A stretch of 64,000 nt of DNA from an uncultured Prevotellaceae bacterium (GTDB lineage Bacteria; Bacteroidota; Bacteroidia; Bacteroidales; Bacteroidaceae), in contig CACWWZ010000005.1 of NCBI GenBank assembly GCA_902764705.1, positions 56,413 to 120,412 on the forward strand, in the 5' to 3' direction. Position 1 is the first letter of the stretch. Every line of letters starts with the position of its first letter. The position numbers were made by a program, and so were the translations under genes. Positions 19,301 through 24,892 of this stretch are shown piece by piece. The notes beneath the pieces are model-generated. The model was not told the DNA's origin and did not search any database. It worked only from the letters and a program-made list of their open reading frames with translations.

Positions 19301-19411
19301 GTCCGTAAGTGGAGAAAGGAACTCGGCATCGTGCCAACCGTCAGTCAGATAGATACGTTGGCAGCGGAGTATCCGGCACAAACCAACTACCTGTATCTGT
19401 CATACCAATAG
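16370..19411 (+). CDS. Carbamoyl-phosphate synthase: CarA fused to the N-terminal half of CarB
   Basis: Residues 1-400 are a complete small subunit: CarA N-domain, then a class I amidotransferase with nucleophile in MGICLGNQLL (about Cys304) and FHPEACSGPTDTEW (about His387). Residues 406-449 are a linker encoded by a 22-bp tandem repeat. Residues 451-1013 match CarB from its start (KVLLLGSGALKIGQAGEFDYSG) through the first ATP-grasp domain and oligomerisation domain, ending at IDTLAAEYPAQTNYLYLSYQ. The second ATP-grasp (carbamate kinase half) and the allosteric domain are absent, and the stop is followed directly by the promoter of the next gene. Three further repeat-derived insertions sit in CarA. 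Either this half works as a dimer, or the missing half is encoded elsewhere, or the enzyme has another job. Confidence 0.88.
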   Translation: MMKREARLILSDGTVFNGWSFGYAGVPRQTGDGLLAGGKNFDVVGEVVFNTAMMGYPESLTDPSYAGQILVTTYPLIGNYGVPDTGIGPDGLPLFMESERIHPKALIVADYSETYSHWNAKESLASWLKREKIPAITGIDTRRLTKVLREHGVMMGRIEVGCQMSDVRCKENAEDYGSVNWVEKVSCKEIIRYNEGADKKVVLVDCGVKANIIRCLIRRGVEVIRVPWDYDFNELDFDGLFLANGPGDPEQCEVTVRHIRTFLESESKKVITPLAIKVPLAPWRGVRGEAGAGGEAVRPCMGICLGNQLLARAAGAKTYKLKYGHRSHNQPVQRVGTTQCFITSQNHGYAVDDKTLPADWEPLFVNMNDGSNEGICHKTNPWFSAQFHPEACSGPTDTEWMFDTFINTIERAQLSNRACSVELSSVLSCQIERAQLNNRACPIEQSDVPNQKTVRKVLLLGSGALKIGQAGEFDYSGAQALKALKEEGIHSVLINPNIATVQTSKDVADTVYFQPVTPEFVERVIEKERPDGILLSFGGQTALNCGVELYEKGVLEKYGVKVLGTPVQAIIDTEDRDLFVKRLDEIGVKTIKSEACNSIEEVQKAAHALGFPVILRAAYALGGLGSGFCDNEEELLSQAEEAFSFSPQVLVEKSLKGWKEIEYEVVRDQYDNCITVCNMENFDPLGIHTGESIVVAPSQTLTNSEYHKLRALAIKIIRHIGIVGECNVQYAFDPQSEDYRVIEVNARLSRSSALASKATGYPLAFVAAKLGLGYGLFELKNSVTKTTSAFFEPALDYAVVKIPRWDLTKFHGVKRELGSAMKSVGEVMAIGRTFEEALQKGLRMIGQGMHGFVENHEIKIADIAKSLHEPTDMRVFVVSKALKIGYTIEQIHQLTKIDRWFLQKLKQIVDIDQQLKENSILSEISEFMEPSEFMEYLRSPEVFQLLRAAKVYGFSDFQIARAIGLENRMKMERAGLLVRKWRKELGIVPTVSQIDTLAAEYPAQTNYLYLSYQ
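16445..16486 (+). repeat. Palindromic insertion near the CarA N-terminus
   Basis: Contains the perfect palindrome GTCCCCCG-CCAAA-CGGGGGAC. It is translated as VPRQTGDGLLAGGKNF between the conserved GYAG and GEVVFNTAMMGY segments, where ordinary CarA has only a few residues. Confidence 0.65.
16851..16884 (+). repeat. GATGTC-type simple repeat inside carA
   Basis: GATGTCAGATGTCTGATGTA and on, read as GCQMSDVRCKE. It is the same kind of tract as in metH at 1951-1983. Confidence 0.6.
17198..17238 (-). repeat. GC-rich semi-palindromic element, copy B (in carA)
   Basis: On the minus strand it reads GCCTCACCCCTAACCCCTCT... GGGGCGAGGGGAACTTT. In the gene it is translated KVPLAPWRGVRGEA, immediately before the amidotransferase nucleophile region. 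Partial extra copies flank it on both sides. Confidence 0.8.
17594..17725 (+). repeat. 22-bp tandem repeat, six copies, in the CarA-CarB linker
   Basis: Units start at 17594, 17616, 17638, 17660, 17682 and 17704, each of the form ATCGAGCGTGCTCAGTTGAACA with few changes. As 22 is not a multiple of 3, three units make one protein period. The peptide repeats every 22 residues (IERAQLSNRACS..., IERAQLNNRACP...). All three frames are open through the array. Confidence 0.93.
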
Positions 19412-19450
19412 TTTTTTGCGACTTTTGTTGGTCATATCGAGAATTGTTCG

Positions 19451-19459
19451 TACCTTTGC
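19451..19459 (+). promoter_or_regulatory. -7 box of the Lrp/AsnC gene promoter
   Basis: TACCTTTGC, 42 bases before the ATG, directly abutting the palindrome at 19455-19485. Confidence 0.7.
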
Positions 19460-19485
19460 AGTGTGATTTTTTTTCACACTGCAAA
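19455..19485. promoter_or_regulatory. Perfect 12-base inverted repeat over the transcription start
   Basis: TTTGCAGTGTGA, seven T, TCACACTGCAAA. It overlaps the -7 box and probable start site of the regulator gene, which suggests an autoregulatory operator or a leader hairpin. Confidence 0.6.
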
Positions 19486-19501
19486 TATTTAATGAGACAA
19501 T

Positions 19502-19987
19502 ATGGCCCGACAATTACTTGACAAATTGGATAAGCGGATTCTGAAAATGATTTCAGAGGATGCTCGCGTACCCTTTCTGGAAGTGGCAAGAGACTGTGGC
19601 GTGAGTGGTGCTGCCATTCACCAGCGTATTCAAAAACTGACCTCAATGGGAATCATTAAAGGTTCACAGTTTATCATTGACCCAGAGAAAATCGGCTTTG
19701 AGACCTGTGCTTTCATCGGCTTGAATCTGAAGCATCCTGAGGCGTTTGATACCGTCGTGGAGAAACTGAAAGAGATTCCAGAGGTGGTGGAATGCCATTA
19801 TACGACGGGAGACTACGACCTGTTTATCAAGATTTATGCGGCCAATAATCACCATCTGCTGACCATTATCCATGATAAGCTACAGCCCTTGGGATTGTCG
19901 CGCTCAGAGAGCATCATTTCCTTCCATTCTGCCATTAACAGACAGATGGCCATTACGGATCTGTTGCCAATGGAAGAAGAGGAATAA
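19502..19987 (+). CDS. Lrp/AsnC family transcription regulator
   Basis: Leucine-responsive type regulator, 161 residues. The N-terminal winged helix-turn-helix (LDKLDKRILKMISEDARVPFLEVARDCGVSGAAIHQRIQKL) is followed by the RAM ligand-binding domain (FIGLNLKHPEAFDTVVEKLKEIPEVVECHYTTGDYDLFIKIYA). These proteins bind DNA as dimers to octamers and sense amino acids. It has its own promoter with a perfect palindrome at the start site and ends 12 bases from the convergent dapL. Lying in the middle of the nitrogen island, it is a candidate to bind the shared inverted repeats, but nothing in the sequence proves that. Confidence 0.93.
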   Translation: MARQLLDKLDKRILKMISEDARVPFLEVARDCGVSGAAIHQRIQKLTSMGIIKGSQFIIDPEKIGFETCAFIGLNLKHPEAFDTVVEKLKEIPEVVECHYTTGDYDLFIKIYAANNHHLLTIIHDKLQPLGLSRSESIISFHSAINRQMAITDLLPMEEEE

Positions 19988-19999
19988 ATAGACTTATCG

Positions 20000-21232
20000 T
20001 TATTTTAGCCACTGACGGATGCGGTCGAGAGCCTCATCCGTTTTTTCGTGACTGCCAAAGGCGGTGAAGCGTACATAGCCTTCGCCAGCGGGACCAAAGC
20101 CAACGCCTGGGGTGCAGACAACGTGTGCACCATAGAGCATCTCTTCGAAGAACTGCCACGAACCGCTGGTCTCTGGCGTCTTGGCCCAGATGTAAGGTGC
20201 ATTCTCGCCTCCGTAGCATTCAAAACCAAGACTGCGTAGGGTGGTGAGCATCTTCTTGGCATTCTGCATGTAGTAGTCGATGGTTTCCTTAATCTGCACC
20301 TTACCCTCTGGAGTATAGATAGCCTCTGCTGCACGTTGTGAGATGTAGCTGGTGCCATTGAATTTCGTGCACTGGCGACGGTTCCACAGAGGATTCAACG
20401 GGATGCGCTCGCCAGTGAGTGTGGCAGCAGTAACATCCTTTGGTACGATGGTGTAGCCGCAACGTACACCTGTAAAGCCGGCAGTTTTTGAGTATGAATG
20501 GAACTCGATGGCACATTTACGTGCACCACGTATCTCGTAAATCGAGTGAGGAATCTTGTCGTCCTGAATGTATGCCTGATAGGCAGCATCGTAGAAGATG
20601 AGTGTATCGTTCTTCAGTGCATAGTTAACCCACTTGCGAAGTTCATCCTTCGAGATGACAGTACCCGTTGGATTGTTAGGATAGCACAGGTAGATAACAT
20701 CCACGCGACGATCAGGAATCTTTGGTACAAAACCGTTTTCGGCATTGCAGGGCATATACATCACGTTCGACCAGCGACCGTCGTCACCCTTCCAGCCGGC
20801 ACGACCAATCATGACATTCGAATCGATATATACGGGATAAATAGGATCTGTCACACCAATGGAATTATCCCAACGCACCAATTCCTGAATATTGCCAGTA
20901 TCACTCTTCGCGCCATCGTTGATAAACACCTCATCGCGATCCAGATGGATGCCGCGTGGCAGGAAGTCGTTCTTCAAGATAGCATCACGCAAGAAATCAT
21001 AGCCTTGCTCTGGGCCATATCCGCGAAAACCCTGTTGGGTTGCCATCTCGTCTGCAGCCTTATGGATGGCTTCAATAACAGCGGGAGCCAAGGGTTGTGT
21101 CACATCGCCAATGCCCAGCGAGATGACGTCAACTTTGGGATGCATGGCCTTAAAGGCGTTAACCTTTTTGGCGATATCAGCGAACAGGTAGTTGTTCGGT
21201 AACTTCAGGAAGTGATCGTTTACTAATGCCAT
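20000..21232 (-). CDS. dapL: LL-diaminopimelate aminotransferase
   Basis: PLP enzyme that makes LL-diaminopimelate directly from tetrahydrodipicolinate and glutamate, the short lysine and peptidoglycan route; 410 residues, usual for the family. Visible are ISLGIGDVTQPLAPAVIEAIHKA, GYGPEQGYDFLRDAI, INDGAKSDTGNIQ and the PLP lysine in SYSKTAGFTGVRCGY. It follows dapF by 34 bases on the same strand, giving a dapF-dapL operon whose products act in successive steps. Confidence 0.96.
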   Translation of the reverse strand: MALVNDHFLKLPNNYLFADIAKKVNAFKAMHPKVDVISLGIGDVTQPLAPAVIEAIHKAADEMATQQGFRGYGPEQGYDFLRDAILKNDFLPRGIHLDRDEVFINDGAKSDTGNIQELVRWDNSIGVTDPIYPVYIDSNVMIGRAGWKGDDGRWSNVMYMPCNAENGFVPKIPDRRVDVIYLCYPNNPTGTVISKDELRKWVNYALKNDTLIFYDAAYQAYIQDDKIPHSIYEIRGARKCAIEFHSYSKTAGFTGVRCGYTIVPKDVTAATLTGERIPLNPLWNRRQCTKFNGTSYISQRAAEAIYTPEGKVQIKETIDYYMQNAKKMLTTLRSLGFECYGGENAPYIWAKTPETSGSWQFFEEMLYGAHVVCTPGVGFGPAGEGYVRFTAFGSHEKTDEALDRIRQWLK

Positions 21233-21266
21233 ATTATTGTCTCTTTTGTTTGAAGTTTGTCGTTGT

Positions 21267-22121
21267 TTATTCAGGGAGTTCTATTTCTCCATCGAAAACG
21301 AAGGTTGCAGGACCGGTCATATAGACGTGATTGTCAGCCTCGCGCCACTCTATGTCAAGTGTACCGCCATCCATCACGATACTTGAGTGTCTGCCGGCTC
21401 GTCCCGTAATGCAAGCCGATACAGCTGTCGCACAGGCACCTGTACCGCATGCTTGCGTAATGCCGCTGCCACGTTCCCAGACGCGTGTACGGATAGTCCC
21501 GTCGGCCTCTATTCGAGCAAACTCTATGTTGCAGCGCTGGGGAAATGCAGCGTGGTTCTCCAATTTGCTACCCATCTCACCCACTTGGTCAATATCATCT
21601 GTAAAGATGACGAAGTGGGGATTGCCCATCGATACAAAAAGAGCAGCCTCACCCCCGACCCCTCTCCAAAGGGCGAGGGGAGTAGATGGACTTTTTGCAA
21701 TTTGCGGGTTAAAGAGGTTCTCATCCTCCAAGACAGGCTTACCCATATCGACGGTGACGCTCTCCACCACGCCATTGCTAACGTGGAGGCTGAGCGTCTT
21801 GATGCCAGACTTTGTAAGCAGTCTAATTTGTGTTTGTGTGGTGAGAACTCTTTCGTAGACATATTTTCCGATACACCGCGAGGCATTGCCGCACATCATA
21901 GCCTCTGAACCGTCGGCATTGAAGATGCGCATGGAGAAGTTTGCCTCAGGTATGGGCGATTTCCCAATCAGTACCAACCCGTCGCTGCCGATTCCCTTGT
22001 GGCGGTCGCTCCAGACAATGGCTGCTTTCTCAGGATCAGGCACATTATATAATAAGGTGTTGACATAAATATAGTCATTACCTGCTCCGTGCATCTTGGT
22101 GAATGGAATCTTTTCTCTCAT
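21267..22121 (-). CDS. dapF: Diaminopimelate epimerase
   Basis: Interconverts LL- and meso-diaminopimelate; 284 residues. It has the [11 protein letters not shown] start, the first catalytic cysteine in [13 protein letters not shown] and the second in [15 protein letters not shown]. The ATG at 22121 is preferred because in-frame codons further upstream lie in or beyond the -7 box. A GC-rich repeat (copy C) adds [19 protein letters not shown] before the conserved [10 protein letters not shown]. It is divergent from glnB with a nitrogen operator between. Confidence 0.95.
   Translation of the reverse strand: MREKIPFTKMHGAGNDYIYVNTLLYNVPDPEKAAIVWSDRHKGIGSDGLVLIGKSPIPEANFSMRIFNADGSEAMMCGNASRCIGKYVYERVLTTQTQIRLLTKSGIKTLSLHVSNGVVESVTVDMGKPVLEDENLFNPQIAKSPSTPLALWRGVGGEAALFVSMGNPHFVIFTDDIDQVGEMGSKLENHAAFPQRCNIEFARIEADGTIRTRVWERGSGITQACGTGACATAVSACITGRAGRHSSIVMDGGTLDIEWREADNHVYMTGPATFVFDGEIELPE
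21646..21681 (+). repeat. GC-rich semi-palindromic element, copy C (in dapF)
   Basis: GCCTCACCCCCGACCCCTCT, CCAAA, GGGCGAGGGGA on the plus strand, antisense to the gene. It is nearly identical to the copies in carA and in the methyltransferase gene. Confidence 0.85.
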
Positions 22122-22128
22122 ATCGGGT

Positions 22129-22137
22129 GCAAAGGTA
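22129..22137 (-). promoter_or_regulatory. -7 box of the dapF-dapL promoter
   Basis: TACCTTTGC on the minus strand, ending 7 bases before the dapF ATG, so the transcript is nearly leaderless. Confidence 0.7.
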
Positions 22138-22201
22138 CTGCGATTTGGAGGAAAACACAAGAAAGACTTGCTAAAAACGTCTTCAATTTAAGGAAAAGTA
22201 A

Positions 22202-22240
22202 CAAATTGTAAGAATAACACCATGATTTTCTTTCAGATTG
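22202..22240. promoter_or_regulatory. Nitrogen-type inverted repeat operator, glnB/dapF region
   Basis: CAAATTGTAAGAATA and TTTTCTTTCAGATTG with a 9-base spacer. The right arm matches the gltB/glnN arm at 13 of 15 positions. The centre is 117 bases before the glnB -7 box, about three helical turns further than at the other three sites. Confidence 0.6.
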
Positions 22241-22300
22241 TAAGTCAATAAGGATTAGTGTTTGCAAAAAGATAAGAATGGTATATTATTTCAACCAAAA

Positions 22301-22329
22301 TGAAAGCATTATTGGTTGTTTTGCTTTCA
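22301..22329. promoter_or_regulatory. Second inverted repeat in the glnB promoter
   Basis: TGAAAGCA, 13 bases, TGCTTTCA, lying just before the -7 box. It resembles the core of the larger operator (GCTTNCA) and could be a second, promoter-proximal site. Confidence 0.35.
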
Positions 22330-22337
22330 AAACGTCG

Positions 22338-22346
22338 TACCTTTGC
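22338..22346 (+). promoter_or_regulatory. -7 box of the glnB-amtB promoter
   Basis: TACCTTTGC preceded by CTTTCAAAACGTCG, the same context as glnN. Confidence 0.75.
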
Positions 22347-22402
22347 ACCCAAGAAATGACAAAGTGTCATGTTTTAGTTTATTAATTAATAGGTATTAAG
22401 GT

Positions 22403-22750
22403 ATGAAAAAGATTGAAGCAATTATCCGCAAGACCAAGTTCGAAGAGGTGAAAGCTGCTTTGCTTTCTTCTGACATCGACTGGTTTGAGTACCACGACGT
22501 ACACGGCATTGGACAGAGCCGTCAGGAGCGTATCTATCGTGGCGTGCAGTATAGTACTGATGTCATCGAACGCGTAGCCATCACCATCGTATGCCGCGAC
22601 ATCATTGTCGACCCAACGGTAAAGGTGATTCTGGAGGTGGCTCATACTGGAGAGGTTGGCGACGGCCGTATCTTCGTCAGTGACGTGATTGACACATGGT
22701 CTATCCGTACAGGCGAAAACGGTGACACGGTACTGAAAGACAAGAAGTAA
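22403..22750 (+). CDS. glnB: Nitrogen regulatory protein P-II
   Basis: Trimeric signal protein that reads 2-oxoglutarate and ATP/ADP and controls AmtB and nitrogen enzymes; 115 residues. It starts MKKIEAIIRKTKFEEVKAAL and has the T-loop RGVQYSTDVIERV with Tyr50 at the uridylylation position, and the C-terminal GEVGDGRIFVSDV block. It lies 39 bases before amtB, the usual glnK/glnB-amtB pairing, so its main target is probably the ammonium channel. Confidence 0.94.
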   Translation: MKKIEAIIRKTKFEEVKAALLSSDIDWFEYHDVHGIGQSRQERIYRGVQYSTDVIERVAITIVCRDIIVDPTVKVILEVAHTGEVGDGRIFVSDVIDTWSIRTGENGDTVLKDKK

Positions 22751-22789
22751 AAGGGTAAAAAGTAAAAAACACATTAAATATTCAGGATT

Positions 22790-24046
22790 ATGAACGAAAT
22801 TGGATTATCACTCGATACTGTATGGATGCTATTGGCAGCCATGTTGGTTTTCTGGATGCAGCCTGGTTTTGCGCTGTGTGAAGCAGGTTTTACCCGTAGT
22901 AAAAACACGGTGAACATCCTGATGAAGAACTTCGTCGACTTTATGTTCGGCTCGTTGCTGTTCTTCTTCCTCGGCTTCGGCTTTATGTTCGGAAGCGACA
23001 CGCTGGGTGGCTTTATCGGCATGCCCAACTGGGGCAACCTGAGTTTCTATTCGGGCGACCTGCCTGTAGAGGGCTTTCTGATTTTTGAGACCGTCTTCTG
23101 TGCCACTTCTGCCACCATCGTCAGTGGTGCTATGGCTGAGCGCACGAAGTTCTCGATGTACCTTATTTATAGTGCAGTCATCTCGCTGTTCATCTATCCC
23201 ATCGAAGGTCACTGGACATGGGGTGGGGGCTGGCTCTGCAACGATGCTGCCGACAGCTTTATGATGAGCACCTTTGGTGATGTGTTCCACGACTTTGCCG
23301 GTTCTGCTATTGTACACAGCGTAGGTGGTGTGCTGGCTCTGATTGGTGCTATTGCTCTTGGCCCTCGTATTGGCAAGTATAGCGCTGAAAAGAAGAGCAA
23401 CGCTATTCCAGGTCACAACCTGGCTATGGCTGCTTTGGGTGTGTTCATCCTTTGGCTGGGATGGTTCGGATTCAACCCCGGTTCTCAGTTGGCTGCATCT
23501 GGTGAGGTGAACCGTATTGCTATCTCGCACGTATTCTTGACCACGAACCTTGCAGCTGCCGCTGGTGGTGTCGCTACAATGTTCCTCACTTACTTCAAGT
23601 ATGGTAAGCCATCACTTTCTCTGACGCTCAACGGTGTGTTGGCAGGACTTGTAGGTATCACGGCCGGTTGTGATCTCGTATCACCGCTCGGAGCCGTAAT
23701 CATCGGCCTCGTCTGTGGTATCGTCCTTGTCTATGCTATTGAGTTCATCGACCACAAGCTGCATATCGACGACCCTGTTGGTGCTTCTTCAGTACATGGT
23801 GTCTGCGGTATTCTGGGTACTCTGATGACGGGTCTGCTGTCGACTTCTAATGGTGCTTTCTACGGTCACGGCTGGGGATTCTTCGGCGCAGAGCTGTTTG
23901 GTATCCTCGTCATTGACCTCTGGGCTGCCGCCTGCGGTATCGCTCTGTTCTATGGCATCAAGAAGTTGCACGGCCTGCGTGTTGACAAGCGCATCGAGGA
24001 GGAAGGCCTCGACGTTTACGAACATGGAGAATTATGCTATAACTAA
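22790..24046 (+). CDS. amtB: Ammonium transporter
   Basis: Inner-membrane ammonium channel of the Amt/Rh family; 418 residues with about eleven membrane helices. Recognisable are the N-terminal WMLLAAMLVFWMQPGFALCEAGF, the pore histidines in HDFAGSAIVHSVGG and GASSVHGVCG, and the C-terminal cytoplasmic tail ending GLDVYEHGELCYN that contacts P-II. It is co-transcribed with glnB and followed at 43 bases by a barrel protein gene. Confidence 0.96.
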   Translation: MNEIGLSLDTVWMLLAAMLVFWMQPGFALCEAGFTRSKNTVNILMKNFVDFMFGSLLFFFLGFGFMFGSDTLGGFIGMPNWGNLSFYSGDLPVEGFLIFETVFCATSATIVSGAMAERTKFSMYLIYSAVISLFIYPIEGHWTWGGGWLCNDAADSFMMSTFGDVFHDFAGSAIVHSVGGVLALIGAIALGPRIGKYSAEKKSNAIPGHNLAMAALGVFILWLGWFGFNPGSQLAASGEVNRIAISHVFLTTNLAAAAGGVATMFLTYFKYGKPSLSLTLNGVLAGLVGITAGCDLVSPLGAVIIGLVCGIVLVYAIEFIDHKLHIDDPVGASSVHGVCGILGTLMTGLLSTSNGAFYGHGWGFFGAELFGILVIDLWAAACGIALFYGIKKLHGLRVDKRIEEEGLDVYEHGELCYN

Positions 24047-24089
24047 AGCATAAGTAATAATGATAGTATTAATAATAGGAAAGGAAAGA

Positions 24090-24806
24090 ATGATGAAAAA
24101 GGTAAAAAGATTTTTCCTCGCAGGTTTGTTGCTCGTCGGAGCTACAGCTGCTTGGGCACAGGATGAGATTGAAACAACGATTAGTGGAGATGTTGTAAGT
24201 AGTTATATTTGGCGTGGCCAGGATTTGGGAGACGTTTCCTTACAGCCCACCCTCGGTGTCAGTTACAAGGGTCTGAGTCTGACAGCTTGGGGAAGTGTAG
24301 GACTGACTGATCCCTTGGATACCAAGGAGTTCGACCTGACGCTGTCATACACTACTGGCGGACTGAACATTGGCATTACGGACTATTGGTTCGATGCCGG
24401 TCTCGACCCGGACGCTCGCTATTTCAAGTACGATGCACATGGTACGAACCATGTCTTCGAGGCCAACATCGGTTACGATTTTGGTGTGGCTTCTGTACAA
24501 TGGTTCACTAACTTTGCTGGTAACGACGGCATAAACAAGGACGGCAAGCGGGCCTACAGCAGTTATGCGGAAGTAGTTGTCCCATTCAAACTGTCTGCCA
24601 TAGATTGGACTGCTGCGGTCGGCGCCGTCCCCTTTGCCACGACATCTTATGGGACTTCAGGCTTTGCTGTTACCAACGTGTCGCTGAAAGCCACGAAGGA
24701 TATTAAAGTGACGGATTCGTTCTCCATTCCTGTCTTCGGACAGGTAGTGGGTAACCCCTGTTCACAAAAAGCCTACCTGGTCTTCGGGTTTACGCTGCAC
24801 CCTTAA
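24090..24806 (+). CDS. Exported beta-barrel protein of the amtB operon
   Basis: 238 residues. A signal peptide (KRFFLAGLLLVGATAAWA, cleavage near residue 23) is followed by a run of alternating short beta strands starting ISGDVVSSYIWRGQDLGDVSLQPTLGVSYKGLSLTAWGSVGL and ending with the aromatic strand YLVFGFTLHP, as in outer-membrane barrels. The ATG at 24090 is chosen because it begins the signal peptide. Placed between amtB and asnB, it may let ammonium or another small nitrogen compound through the outer membrane; that role is inference. The family name is not certain (TorF-like putative porin is possible). Confidence 0.75.
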   Translation: MMKKVKRFFLAGLLLVGATAAWAQDEIETTISGDVVSSYIWRGQDLGDVSLQPTLGVSYKGLSLTAWGSVGLTDPLDTKEFDLTLSYTTGGLNIGITDYWFDAGLDPDARYFKYDAHGTNHVFEANIGYDFGVASVQWFTNFAGNDGINKDGKRAYSSYAEVVVPFKLSAIDWTAAVGAVPFATTSYGTSGFAVTNVSLKATKDIKVTDSFSIPVFGQVVGNPCSQKAYLVFGFTLHP

Positions 24807-24892
24807 CCTTACAGGTACATTCCCTCTCCCTGTCGAAACGACGGGGGGAGGCTTCTCTTGCAAATTTTCAAACAACCAAAAAGTAATAAGCT

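Noticed and set aside
19412-19501. Missing second half of CarB hidden by a frameshift after the stop
   Set aside because: The three frames after 19411 give no CarB-like sequence, and the promoter and gene of the Lrp regulator begin within 40 bases.
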